The notes: generated by a model from the sequence alone, not told the origin. A stretch of 64,000 nucleotides of DNA from Luteitalea pratensis (GCF_001618865.1 NZ_CP015136.1:1461001-1525000); one strand, 5' to 3'. Positions 24,162 to 32,578 are shown, numbered from the stretch's first letter. Numbers and translations are program-made.

Positions 24162-25528
24162 CCCGGAGCTTGTTTCTCGAGAGCGTCGCTGGAATCGCTG
24201 GCGACATGTTCGCGGCCGCTTTTCTGGACGCGGGCCTCGTGACGCGCGAGCAGCTCGAGCGGCTTCCGGCCGAACTTGGCCTCGAGGGTGTGCGCCTCGA
24301 TATCACGCATCCCATCAAGGCGACGATGCGCGCGACGCACGTGCTGGTGACAGCCGATGGCGACGCATGGAAGCGCGCGCTCGGCGCAAGCCATGACCAT
24401 GCGCACGGTGCCGTCGGTGTGATGTCGCCCAGTGGTGCGGCCGAGGACGAGTGGAGCGTCACGAAGGGCGCGTCGATCGACGACAACCCTGGACACCTCC
24501 TGAGCGCGAGTGGGCATGCGCATGCCCACTCGCACGCGCATGCCCACTCGCACGAGCCGGGGCACTGGCATACGCATTACCGCGACCTCGACGCGTTTCT
24601 CGAGCGCTCGCGCCTCGAGCCCGCCGTCAGGCAGCTGGCGCGCGACGTCTTTGGCGTGATTGCACGGGCCGAAGCCGAGGCGCACGGGATGAGCGTCGAC
24701 GAGATCGCCTTTCATGAAGTGGGCGCGGTTGACTCGGTGCTCGACGTGGTGATGTCGGCCTTCTGTGTCGTGCGCTCGCAAGTCGATGCGATTTACGCGA
24801 CACCGGTGAAGCTTGGCCGTGGCGTGATCACGATTCAGCACGGCACGCACCCGGTGCCACCGCCCGCATCGGCGCGCATCGTACTCGGCATGCCGGTGGC
24901 GGCGGTGCCCGAGGCGATCACGCGCCCGAACGTCGAGCTGTCGACGCCGACGGGCCTTGCGATCCTGAAGGCGCTCAACGTGCAGTTTGTCGACGCGATG
25001 CCCTCGGGCAAGCCCGTCGCGCAGGGCATGGGCGCGGGTACGATGGATCTCGGCACATATCCCAACGTGTTTCGAGTGACTGTGCTCGAGGGTATGGGGG
25101 AGAGAACAACCTCGCTGCCTTATGAGCGCGACGAGGTTGTCGAGATTGCCTGCAACCTCGACGACGAGACGGCCGAGCGCACGGCCTGGGTGGTGGAAAA
25201 GCTCATGGCCCTGGGCGCGCTCGACGCGTGGATACGTCCCGTGACGGGCAAGAAGGGCCGCGCTGGGATCGAACTCTCGGTGCTCGCCTCGACCGACGAG
25301 TGGGAAAAGCTCGCCGACTGGCTCTTGCGCAACAGCTCGACGTTCGGCATGCGGCACCGTCGTTGGGATCGGCTGAAGCTCGCGCGCCGTTTCGAAAGGC
25401 GCGTGACACCACAGGGCGAGCTGACCTATAAGGTGGGGCTGACGACCACAGGCGAAGTGCTGAAAGAGAAGCCGGAGTTCGAAGAGCTTCGCAAGCTCTG
25501 GGACCAGGACGTCATGCCTGATGCCTGA
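24158..25528 (+). CDS. larC: LarC, nickel insertase for nickel-pincer cofactor
   Basis: 456 residues, one uninterrupted frame; in Lactiplantibacillus the gene needs a programmed frameshift. LarC inserts nickel in a CTP-dependent reaction. N-terminus ESVAGIAGDMFAAAFLDAG is typical; residues ~119-140 form a His-rich metal-binding loop (HAHAHSHAHAHSHEPGHWH), and VNNLDDE-like ACNLDDETAE lies in the C-terminal half. The last codons (MPDA and the TGA stop) lie inside a TCATGCC/TGATGCC heptad array, so the C-terminus may have been remodelled by the repeat. GTG start. Confidence 0.93.
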   Translation: MTRSLFLESVAGIAGDMFAAAFLDAGLVTREQLERLPAELGLEGVRLDITHPIKATMRATHVLVTADGDAWKRALGASHDHAHGAVGVMSPSGAAEDEWSVTKGASIDDNPGHLLSASGHAHAHSHAHAHSHEPGHWHTHYRDLDAFLERSRLEPAVRQLARDVFGVIARAEAEAHGMSVDEIAFHEVGAVDSVLDVVMSAFCVVRSQVDAIYATPVKLGRGVITIQHGTHPVPPPASARIVLGMPVAAVPEAITRPNVELSTPTGLAILKALNVQFVDAMPSGKPVAQGMGAGTMDLGTYPNVFRVTVLEGMGERTTSLPYERDEVVEIACNLDDETAERTAWVVEKLMALGALDAWIRPVTGKKGRAGIELSVLASTDEWEKLADWLLRNSSTFGMRHRRWDRLKLARRFERRVTPQGELTYKVGLTTTGEVLKEKPEFEELRKLWDQDVMPDA

Positions 25529-25581
25529 TGCCTCATGCCTGCTCCAGTCCAGTAAGCCGTACGCCGTAAACCGTACACCGA
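25512..25581 (+). repeat. Heptad array, 10 units, spanning the larC stop codon
   Basis: TCATGCC and TGATGCC inside the last larC codons, then TGATGCC (stop TGA), TCATGCC, TGCTCCA, GTCCAGT, AAGCCGT, ACGCCGT, AAACCGT, ACACCGA in register. The rest of the intergenic region to 25731 holds nothing recognisable. Confidence 0.8.
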
Positions 25582-25731
25582 AGCAATCCCGCCAGGTTCC
25601 CGGTTCCGGTATCACCGCCGGTGCCCGGCCCTTGTGCAACCGGCCCCCCCGGAGTCCCTGCCCATTCCGAGCGTGGCCGATTCTGTCAACTCGTGACCGG
25701 TTCGTGAGCTCAAGGCCAAGGCCAGTTCAAG

Positions 25732-26436
25732 TTGCTGCCTGCTCCTGCTGTGCAGGAGTACGTGTCGTCATTGGGCAACCGACTAATTCCCGCTTACCAG
25801 CGGGACATGAGCATCGATGATCCACGGCGTATCCCGTTCCAGTTCCACGTCGTGCTCGACGACAATGTCAACGCGTTCGCGACTCCCAACGGCGTCGTCG
25901 TGGTGAACTCAGGCCTGATTGAACTCCTCGACAACGAGGCGCAGTTGGCGGCAGTGATAGGACACGAGATCGCCCACGCGACTCACGAACACACATGGCG
26001 GCAGCAGCAACATTACAAGGGCAAGCGCTTGGGCATTGCCATTGCCGGTGCAGTCGCCGCTGGTTACGGATATCGAGGCATGGCCGACATCGCCGGAATG
26101 GTGAATGCGGCCATCGTGAACGGGCACTCTCGATCGCTCGAGAACCAATCTGACCGAATTGGTCTGCAGTACATGGTGGCGGCCGGATACGATCCGCGGG
26201 AAGCCCCAGCTGTCTGGAAGCTGATGACGAAGGAGCACGGCCTGCAGGGGACGAACTTCTTCTGGAGCAGTCACGAGAACAACGCAACCAGGCGGAGTTA
26301 CTTGATGAACGAGCTGAAGAACAATTACCGCGACCTCGACTTTGGCGCGCTGCACACCAACGAGGATGAATATGCGCGGATCAAGTCGACGGTCGCGGAG
26401 GCGAAGGCATCCAAGAAGAAGCTCAAGGTCAAGTAG
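25732..26436 (+). CDS. M48 family metallopeptidase, probably 5' truncated
   Basis: 234 residues from a TTG codon; an in-frame TGA lies 24 nt upstream (25705-25707). The catalytic core is intact: VIGHEIAHATHEH (HExxH) and SLENQSDRIGLQYM (third ligand E, with D four later). Relatives of the Oma1/LoiP/BepA group begin with a signal peptide and ~40 residues before the QEYVSSLGNRL segment; both are missing here, so the product would be cytoplasmic unless another start is used. Less G+C-rich codon use than neighbours. Either a recently truncated gene or one with an unrecognised start. Confidence 0.6.
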   Translation: MLPAPAVQEYVSSLGNRLIPAYQRDMSIDDPRRIPFQFHVVLDDNVNAFATPNGVVVVNSGLIELLDNEAQLAAVIGHEIAHATHEHTWRQQQHYKGKRLGIAIAGAVAAGYGYRGMADIAGMVNAAIVNGHSRSLENQSDRIGLQYMVAAGYDPREAPAVWKLMTKEHGLQGTNFFWSSHENNATRRSYLMNELKNNYRDLDFGALHTNEDEYARIKSTVAEAKASKKKLKVK

Positions 26437-26486
26437 GCGTGCCGGGGACCGCCCTCAATCTCTGATCCGTACGGCACGATCCTCGG

Positions 26487-26535
26487 CGGTGAGCGTTCGG
26501 CGTTCGACGTTCAGCGTTCGTCGTGTGGCTGACTA
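26487..26535 (-). repeat. Heptad array, 7 units, anchored on a VWFA gene stop codon
   Basis: Minus strand: TAGTCAG (stop), CCACACG, ACGAACG, CTGAACG, TCGAACG, CCGAACG, CTCACCG. Confidence 0.75.
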
Positions 26536-28860
26536 CGGTACGACCTTGAACCCCGTGAGCGTCCGCACCGTGCCGTCCGGGTGCACGACCTCGACGCGGA
26601 CGATGTAGTCGCCCGCGCCGAGGGGCACGAGCGCGACGTCGGCGGTAGCCCACCCGATTCCGGCATCGTCTGGTGCGACGAGGGCGCTGGTGACCGGGAT
26701 GGCCGCCATGACCTTGCCGGCCTGGTCGAGCAGGTCGGCCTTCACGCTCGTGGCCCCGGGCGCGACGGGCACTTCGACGCGCACCTTTTCGTTGCGGCGA
26801 TAGCGAGGGTCGGCTGTCGGCACGAACTTCTGGCGAGTGACCGGGCTGGCCCGTGAGAGTCGTGGTGCGGCCGCGGCGGCGTCCGCTGCCGGCAGCGCCA
26901 GCCGCGCGGTGTCGGTGAGCGGCAATGAGCCGGCCGTCGGGGTGAAGCGCAGTCGGACGAGCAGGTCGCCGGCCTCGAGGGGCGCGGCGGTGGTCAGGAG
27001 CTCCGCGGTCGCGGTGCGCACACCGGCAGCGACAGGCAGCTCGGCTTCGGCCATGGCCGTTCCCTTGCCCGTGGTGACCGTGATCGAGAGCGTGCCGCCC
27101 TGGGCCATGGCCGCATCGCGCATGGTGGACGGATCCAGGTCGGCGGTCACCCAGACACGCCCGGTGCGCGCCGCCGCGCCCGCGCCGGCATGGAAGAAGT
27201 ACGCCGCGCGACTCCGCCACGGCTGCCCCTCCCGGATGCCGCTGACCGAACTGAGTGCAGAGGCGATCGAGGCGCCCTCCGCCGCGGCTGCGGCGTCGCC
27301 GGCCCCCCCTGCCGCGGCGGCCGCGGCCGACGGCGATGCCGTGAGCATGTCCTCGCGCCGGAGGGCACGGTACCCTTTGCGCGCCCGTACCTCCACGCCC
27401 GGCCGCTTGACGCGTACCTTGATCGTGCGCCACTTGCCATCGAGTTGCTCGTTGGCCGAGTAGTACCCGAGCAGGTAGTACGACGAGAGGTCGCGGACGA
27501 TCCGGGCCGCGCCGCCGTCGAGGTCGTTGGTGTTGATGACGGCCAGGCCATCGGTGTTGTCGGCCAACAGGCGCAGCGAGTCGAGCCGGACGTTGAGTTT
27601 GTCGCGGTCGGCCATCATCGAACCGGGGGCGTTGGGGGACTGCTTGTTGTACCACTCGCCCTGGTCGCCGCGGATGCGGTCGTCACGCGCTCCCAGGTCG
27701 GCGTCGAACGCCGTGAGGCCACGCGTGTCGAACGGGTAGAACGACACGTTGTAGCGGTTGGCCTGCTGGGTGAGTTCGATGAATCGCTGACGGTTGTTGA
27801 GCGTCGCGTACCGCATCGCGAGGGCCTGGCAGCCGGCCGAGGACAGCGGCACGCTGTTCTGCGCCCCGCGCGGATTGTTGGTGATGCGGCCGTCGGGCCC
27901 GGTTCCCACTCCGCCGAGCGTCGGCGGGTCATCGCATTCCTGCGGACGCGCCAGTTCGGGCTTGGGTTCGAACATCTCGTAGCCACTGGTCACCGTGATC
28001 AGTGCCTTGCGTTCCTCCTTGACCGTCCCCAGGAAGCGGACGAGACCCTCGAGCGCGTCCAGCACCTCCTTTTCCCGCCGCCGGCGAATCAACTGCTTGG
28101 CAATACCGCGATAGGCATCGGCCGGCTGCGACGACGTGGTGTTGCCGGGTCCGAGGCATTTGCGCGATGGCATGCCTTCGGGGAAGCACTGCTCGAGTGC
28201 CTGCTCCTCCGGGTGGATCATGACCATGTTGTCGCGCATGCCCCACTGCGTTTCATGGCGCAGCGCATTGTCCAGCGTCTCGGTGCGGCGCGCGAACGTG
28301 ATGTGACGTGGGTCCATGTCGGGCGTCATCACCGCGAAGAGGTCCTCAGGACCGATGAGTCGTTCCAGCATGTCGATGAGTGGCTTGCGCGCGTACACGG
28401 CGCCGGCAAACGTCGTGTGCCATGTATCGAGGAACAGCACGAACACGCGGCGACGGGGGTCGGCGGCCTGCTGGAGGCCATCGGCCGCGCTCACCGGGTC
28501 GCGCCGTTCCTCGCGCGCCGTCGTCGTCGACAGCGCCACGCGCTCGAACTGCGTGACCTTCTGCGGCTTGCCGTCTTCGAGTACCTCGAAGTCGTCGGCC
28601 GTCAGATCGGTGATCGGCGCACCCTTGGCAGTGGGGTAGACGTCCACGCGCACGAAGTTGGCTTCGACGCGGAAAGACGGCTGTCCCGGTGTCGCCGGCT
28701 GCGTCCCATCTGCTGGTGCCGGGGCCGGAGCCGGGGCCGGAGCCGTGGCGGGCTGCGCCGGCGCCTGACCGGCCGGTGCCTGCGCACGCATCGCGAAACG
28801 CGCAGGCGCAAGCACCATCAGGGCGAGCGCCGCGATGCCGAGCAGGGGACGGGAGCGCAT
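26533..28860 (-). CDS. VWFA-related Acidobacterial-type exported protein, copy 1
   Basis: 775 residues from ATG 28860 (frame is open to 29055 through repeat sequence). Signal peptide (LLGIAALALMVLAPARFAMRA), an Ala/Pro-rich linker, FRVEANFVRVDVYPT and DFEVLEDGKPQKVTQFERV as in the VWFA-related domain family known mainly from Acidobacteria, then a von Willebrand A-like domain (VFVLFLDTWHT; the MIDAS DxSxS is degenerate), and a C-terminal beta-rich domain with the extender-like RNEKVRVEVPV. Role unknown; probably cell-surface or periplasmic adhesion. Paralogue of the next gene. A TACAGT hexamer lies 6 nt before the ATG. Confidence 0.85.
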   Translation of the reverse strand: MRSRPLLGIAALALMVLAPARFAMRAQAPAGQAPAQPATAPAPAPAPAPADGTQPATPGQPSFRVEANFVRVDVYPTAKGAPITDLTADDFEVLEDGKPQKVTQFERVALSTTTAREERRDPVSAADGLQQAADPRRRVFVLFLDTWHTTFAGAVYARKPLIDMLERLIGPEDLFAVMTPDMDPRHITFARRTETLDNALRHETQWGMRDNMVMIHPEEQALEQCFPEGMPSRKCLGPGNTTSSQPADAYRGIAKQLIRRRREKEVLDALEGLVRFLGTVKEERKALITVTSGYEMFEPKPELARPQECDDPPTLGGVGTGPDGRITNNPRGAQNSVPLSSAGCQALAMRYATLNNRQRFIELTQQANRYNVSFYPFDTRGLTAFDADLGARDDRIRGDQGEWYNKQSPNAPGSMMADRDKLNVRLDSLRLLADNTDGLAVINTNDLDGGAARIVRDLSSYYLLGYYSANEQLDGKWRTIKVRVKRPGVEVRARKGYRALRREDMLTASPSAAAAAAGGAGDAAAAAEGASIASALSSVSGIREGQPWRSRAAYFFHAGAGAAARTGRVWVTADLDPSTMRDAAMAQGGTLSITVTTGKGTAMAEAELPVAAGVRTATAELLTTAAPLEAGDLLVRLRFTPTAGSLPLTDTARLALPAADAAAAAPRLSRASPVTRQKFVPTADPRYRRNEKVRVEVPVAPGATSVKADLLDQAGKVMAAIPVTSALVAPDDAGIGWATADVALVPLGAGDYIVRVEVVHPDGTVRTLTGFKVVP

Positions 28861-28866
28861 GGAGGC

Positions 28867-28872
28867 ACTGTA
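28867..28872 (-). promoter_or_regulatory. -10-like hexamer TACAGT, 6 nt before ATG 28860
   Basis: Minus strand TACAGTGCCTCCATG. The same hexamer and spacing precede the paralogue at 31366. Confidence 0.6.
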
Positions 28873-29047
28873 GTCCCAAATCGACGAACGCCGAACGTCG
28901 AACGCCGAACGCTGAAGGTCAGCGCCTGACGCCTGCCTGAAACCTGATGCCTGATGCCGGCCCGATTCGCGACTCCCGACTCCCGACTCCCGATTCCCGA
29001 CTCCCGATTCCCGGTGCCCGGCTCCCGGTTCCCGGCTCCCGTCGCTA
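28873..29047 (-). repeat. Heptad array, exactly 25 units, from stop codon of copy 2 to the -10 hexamer of copy 1
   Basis: Minus strand from the TAG stop: TAGCGAC, GGGAGCC, GGGAACC, GGGAGCC, GGGCACC, GGGAATC, GGGAGTC, GGGAATC, GGGAGTC three times, GCGAATC, GGGCCGG, CATCAGG twice, TTTCAGG, CAGGCGT, CAGGCGC, TGACCTT, CAGCGTT, CGGCGTT, CGACGTT, CGGCGTT, CGTCGAT, TTGGGAC. Unit 25 is followed directly by TACAGT. Confidence 0.85.
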
Positions 29048-31366
29048 CGGCACAACCCTGAAGCCAGTCAGCGTCCGCACGGTACCGTCGGGGTGCACGA
29101 CGTCGACGCGGACGATGTAGGCGCCCGCGCCGAGCGGCACGAGCGAGAGGTCGGCTGTCGCCCACCCGATACCCGCGTCGTCGGGCGCGACGAGGGCAGT
29201 GGTGACCGGGATGGCCGCCATGACCTTGCCCGCCTGGTCGAGCAGTTCGGCCTTCACGCTCGTGGCTCCTGGCGCGAGGGGGACCTCCACGCGCACCTTC
29301 TCATTGCGGCGATAGCGCGGGTCAGCGGTTGGCACGAACTTCTGCCGCGTCAACGGACTGGCGCGCGAAAGGCGGGGCGAGGCGACCGGCGTGTCCGCGG
29401 CAGGCAGTGACAGCCGTGCCGAGTCGGTCAGCGGCAGCGTGGCGCCCGTGGGCGTGAGCCGGACACGCACGAGCAGGTCGCCGGCGGCCAATGGCGCATT
29501 CGTCGTGGCGAGTTCCGTCGTCGCCGTGCGTGCGCCCGGTGGCACGGGCAGTTCACCCTGCGCCACCGTGGCCCCGGCGCTCGTGGTCACCGTAACGGCC
29601 AGCGTGCCGCCTTGGGCAAGTGATGCGTCACCCAGCGCTGACGGATCGAGATCGGCCGTCACCCATATCCGTCCCGTCCGCGCCGCCGCGCCCGCGCCCG
29701 CGTGGAAGAAGTACGCCGCGCGGCTGCGCCATGGCTGCCCTTCGCGAATCCCGTTGACCGAACCCAGCGCGGCTGCCAACAGGCTGCTCTCCGCCGCCGC
29801 GGCCGACTCACCGGCACCCCCCGCCGCGTCTGTTCGTGCCGTCTCGGTGATGGCCGCCATGTCCTCGGCGCGCAATGCGCGATAGCCCTTGCGCGCCCGC
29901 ACCTCCGCGCCAGGACGTTTCACGCGCACCTTGATCGTGCGCCACTTGCCGTCGAGGCTCTCGTTGGCCGAGTAGTAGCCGAGCAGGTAGTACGAGGACA
30001 GGTCCTGGACGATGCGCGCCGCGCCAGCGTCGAGGTTGTTGGTGTTGATGATGGCGAGGCCGTCCGTGTTCTCGGCGAGCAGGCGCAGTGAGTCGAGGCG
30101 CACGTTGAGCGACGCGCGATCGCCCATCAGCGTGCCGGGCTGCGTGCCGGTCTCCTTGTTGTACCACTCGCCCCGATCGACCACCATCCGCTCGTCCCGG
30201 TCGCCCACGTTCGAATCGAAGGCGGCGAGGCCGCGGGTGTCGAAGGGATAGAACGACACGTTGTAGCGGTTGGCTTCCTGCGTCAGCGCGATGAACCGCT
30301 GCCGGTTGTTCAGCCTTGCGTACTTGGCAGCCGTCGTCGCGCACTCGATCGACGACATCGCCCCAGCGGACCCGCTCTGGGCGCGGCCCGTGTTGGTCGT
30401 AATCCGGCCGTCGGGGCCGGTGCCCGTGCCGCCCATGGACGGCGGAGCCGCGCACTCTTCGTGCCGGAGCAGGTCCTCCTTGGGCTCGAACATCTGGTAC
30501 CCGGTCGTGACGGTGATGAGTGCCTTGCGTTCTTCACGCACGCCGCCGAGATACCGGACCAGGCCCTCGAGCGCGTCCAGGACTTCGTTCTCGCGGCGCC
30601 GGCGAATCAACTGCGAGGCGATGCCCTTGTTGGCATTGCGGCTGGCGCCCGTACAGCCCGGCGGCGGCAGGCCCTCCGGAAAGCACATCTCCAGTTGCTG
30701 TTCTTCGGGGTGCTGTCGGATGATGCTGTCCTTCATACCCCATTGCGTCTGCTTCATGAGCATGTCGCTGATCGTCTCGGTGCGGCGTGCGAAGGTGATC
30801 TGCCGGGGGTCCATGTCGGGAGTCATGACCGCGAACAGGTCGTCCGGACCGATCAATCGCTCCAGCATGTTCACGAGCGGCCTGCGGGCGCGCACGGCCC
30901 CCCCGAAGTCGGTGTGCCACGTGTCGAGAAAAATCACGTACACGCGGCGCCGTGGATCGGCAGCCTGCCGGCGGCCATCGTCGGCGCTCACCGGGTCGCG
31001 CCGCTCCTCGCGTGCGGTCGTCGTCGAGAGCGCCACGCGTTCGAACTGCGTCACCTTCTGCGGCTTGTTGTCTTCGAGCACCTCGAAGTCGTCGGCCGTG
31101 AGGTCGGTGATCGGCTCGCCCCTGGCGTTGGTCGGATAGACGTCCACGCGCACGAAGTTGGCTTCCACCCGGAACGTTGGCTGTGCAGGTGTGGCCGGCT
31201 GCGACCCGTCTGCCGGTGCGGGCGCCGGTGTCTGCGACGCGGGTGCGGGCTGGCCTTGCTGGGCCTGCCCAGCCCGGCCATCGCCCTGCGCACGCATCGG
31301 CGCACGCGCGGGCGTGAGCAGCATCAGGACGGCAGCCGCAATGCCGAGCAGTGTGCGTGAACGCAT
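29045..31366 (-). CDS. VWFA-related Acidobacterial-type exported protein, copy 2
   Basis: 773 residues. Tandem paralogue of the preceding gene with long identical stretches throughout (for example TTAREERRDPVSA, LIRRRRENEVLDALEGLVR, SLRLLAENTDGLAIINTN against near-identical segments) and the same domain order: signal peptide, Pro-rich linker, VWFA-related domain with degenerate MIDAS (VIFLDTWHTDF), and C-terminal beta-rich region ending GFRVVP. Main differences are in the linker and in the 330-370 region. Same direction as copy 1, separated by a pure heptad array, and same TACAGT hexamer upstream. Most likely a fairly recent duplication. Confidence 0.85.
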   Translation of the reverse strand: MRSRTLLGIAAAVLMLLTPARAPMRAQGDGRAGQAQQGQPAPASQTPAPAPADGSQPATPAQPTFRVEANFVRVDVYPTNARGEPITDLTADDFEVLEDNKPQKVTQFERVALSTTTAREERRDPVSADDGRRQAADPRRRVYVIFLDTWHTDFGGAVRARRPLVNMLERLIGPDDLFAVMTPDMDPRQITFARRTETISDMLMKQTQWGMKDSIIRQHPEEQQLEMCFPEGLPPPGCTGASRNANKGIASQLIRRRRENEVLDALEGLVRYLGGVREERKALITVTTGYQMFEPKEDLLRHEECAAPPSMGGTGTGPDGRITTNTGRAQSGSAGAMSSIECATTAAKYARLNNRQRFIALTQEANRYNVSFYPFDTRGLAAFDSNVGDRDERMVVDRGEWYNKETGTQPGTLMGDRASLNVRLDSLRLLAENTDGLAIINTNNLDAGAARIVQDLSSYYLLGYYSANESLDGKWRTIKVRVKRPGAEVRARKGYRALRAEDMAAITETARTDAAGGAGESAAAAESSLLAAALGSVNGIREGQPWRSRAAYFFHAGAGAAARTGRIWVTADLDPSALGDASLAQGGTLAVTVTTSAGATVAQGELPVPPGARTATTELATTNAPLAAGDLLVRVRLTPTGATLPLTDSARLSLPAADTPVASPRLSRASPLTRQKFVPTADPRYRRNEKVRVEVPLAPGATSVKAELLDQAGKVMAAIPVTTALVAPDDAGIGWATADLSLVPLGAGAYIVRVDVVHPDGTVRTLTGFRVVP

Positions 31367-31372
31367 GGGGGA

Positions 31373-31378
31373 ACTGTA
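31373..31378 (-). promoter_or_regulatory. -10-like hexamer TACAGT, 6 nt before ATG 31366
   Basis: Identical hexamer and spacing to the paralogous gene. Confidence 0.6.
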
Positions 31379-31384
31379 GCTCCA

Positions 31385-31489
31385 AACGCTTGACGCTTGA
31401 CGCTTGACGCCTGACGCCTGACGCCTGATGCCTAACGCCGAAGGTCAAGGCCCAAGGGCCAAGGCTCAAGGGCAAGGGCCGTCTCAGGC
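31385..31489 (+). repeat. Heptad array, 15 units, between divergent promoters
   Basis: AACGCTT, GACGCTT twice, GACGCCT three times, GATGCCT, AACGCCG, AAGGTCA, AGGCCCA, AGGGCCA, AGGCTCA, AGGGCAA, GGGCCGT, CTCAGGC, in one register between the VWFA copy 2 and the metallo-hydrolase. Confidence 0.85.
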
Positions 31490-31507
31490 CCCCGGGACGA
31501 GGGCCGG

Positions 31508-31513
31508 TACAAT
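31508..31513 (+). promoter_or_regulatory. -10-like hexamer TACAAT, 7 nt before ATG 31521
   Basis: Supports ATG 31521 as start; ATG 31512 overlaps the hexamer and the frame further upstream is heptad repeat. Confidence 0.55.
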
Positions 31514-31520
31514 GCCGAGG

Positions 31521-32393
31521 ATGTCGAGTCGTCGCCGCATCCTGCAATCACTGTTCTGCTGTGCGTTACTCGTCGTCACCTCTGGGGCGGGGCCGGCCCA
31601 GGACGACCCGGACGGTTGGAAGACGCCGACGGCCCCGACCAGGATCGTCGGGCCGATCTACTACGTCGGTACGTACGGTCTGGCCGCCTACCTGATCACG
31701 ACGCCGGCCGGGCACATCCTCATCGATGGTGCCGTGCCTGTTGCGGGGCCCGACATCGTCAGTGCGATTGAGGCGGCCGGTTTCAAGCCTGCCGACATCA
31801 AAATCCTGCTCAACACGCAGGCGCACTTCGATCACGTGGGCTCGCTCGCGCACCTGAAGCAGGTGACCGGCGGTCGCGTGGTGGTCATGAAGGGCGACGA
31901 GGGCATTCTCGCCTCGGGAGGGACGACCGACTACCTGTTCGGCCCACGGGCCGAGTACCACTTCCCGGCGGTCAAGGTGGACGAGGTGATCGGCGACGGT
32001 CACGTCGTCTCGCTTGGTGGCGTGTCGCTGACGGCCCGCCTCACACCCGGCCACACGCCGGGCACCACGACCTGGACGATGACGGTGCGGGAGGGCGGGC
32101 AGAGTTATCGCGTGGCGTTTGCGGGGAGCACGTTCGTCAACCCCGGCACGCGGCTGGTGAAGAACCCGTCGTACGTGGGAATAGAGGCCGACTACCGCCG
32201 GTCGTTCGCGCTCCTCGAGTCGCTGCCGGTGGACATGTACCTCGCCGCGCATGCGCAGGCGTTCGACTTTCACGCGAAGCGGGAACGCGCGAAGAGCGAA
32301 GGCCCACGCGCGTTCGTCGATCCCGATGCCCTGCGCCAGGCGGCCGTCGCCTCACGCGCGGCCTTCGAGAAGCTGGTCGCAGCGGAGAAGTAA
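31521..32393 (+). CDS. Exported metallo-beta-lactamase-fold hydrolase, subclass B3-like with Gln in first zinc position
   Basis: 290 residues. Signal peptide (SLFCCALLVVTSGAGPAQ). MBL fold with zinc-binding motif NTQAHFDHVGS, i.e. QxHxDH in place of HxHxDH; TPGHTPGTTTW supplies the next His and YLAAHAQAF the last. Overall layout (GLAAYLITTPAGHILIDG, the GTTTW turn) matches subclass B3 enzymes and relatives, some of which (GOB type) also have Gln at this position. It could be a beta-lactamase or a hydrolase of another substrate; activity cannot be told from sequence. Stop codon TAA begins a heptad array. Confidence 0.82.
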   Translation: MSSRRRILQSLFCCALLVVTSGAGPAQDDPDGWKTPTAPTRIVGPIYYVGTYGLAAYLITTPAGHILIDGAVPVAGPDIVSAIEAAGFKPADIKILLNTQAHFDHVGSLAHLKQVTGGRVVVMKGDEGILASGGTTDYLFGPRAEYHFPAVKVDEVIGDGHVVSLGGVSLTARLTPGHTPGTTTWTMTVREGGQSYRVAFAGSTFVNPGTRLVKNPSYVGIEADYRRSFALLESLPVDMYLAAHAQAFDFHAKRERAKSEGPRAFVDPDALRQAAVASRAAFEKLVAAEK

Positions 32394-32488
32394 CGCCTAA
32401 CGCTTAACGCCCAACGCCCAACGCCTGAGGTCATGCGCAGGCGCCGGGCATCGGGAATCGGGAATCGGGAATCGGGAATCGAGGATCG
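32391..32488 (+). repeat. Heptad array, 14 units, anchored on stop codon 32391-32393
   Basis: TAACGCC (stop TAA), TAACGCT, TAACGCC, CAACGCC twice, TGAGGTC, ATGCGCA, GGCGCCG, GGCATCG, GGAATCG four times, AGGATCG. Confidence 0.85.
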
Positions 32489-32544
32489 AGTCCCTGCTCG
32501 GCGACCGCGTATGAAGTCCGGAATGAGTACGGGAGCCAAGGCGA

Positions 32545-32578
32545 CTCCCGACTCCGACTCCCGACTCCCGACTCCCTA
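32545..32578 (-). repeat. Short heptad array anchored on the htrA stop codon
   Basis: Minus strand: TAGGGAG (stop TAG), TCGGGAG twice, a 6-nt TCGGAG, TCGGGAG. It faces the array from the convergent gene; about 56 bases between the two are not repetitive. Confidence 0.7.

Noticed and set aside
31428-31520. Longer N-terminus for the metallo-beta-lactamase-like protein
   Set aside because: That stretch is heptad repeat and includes the promoter-like hexamer.
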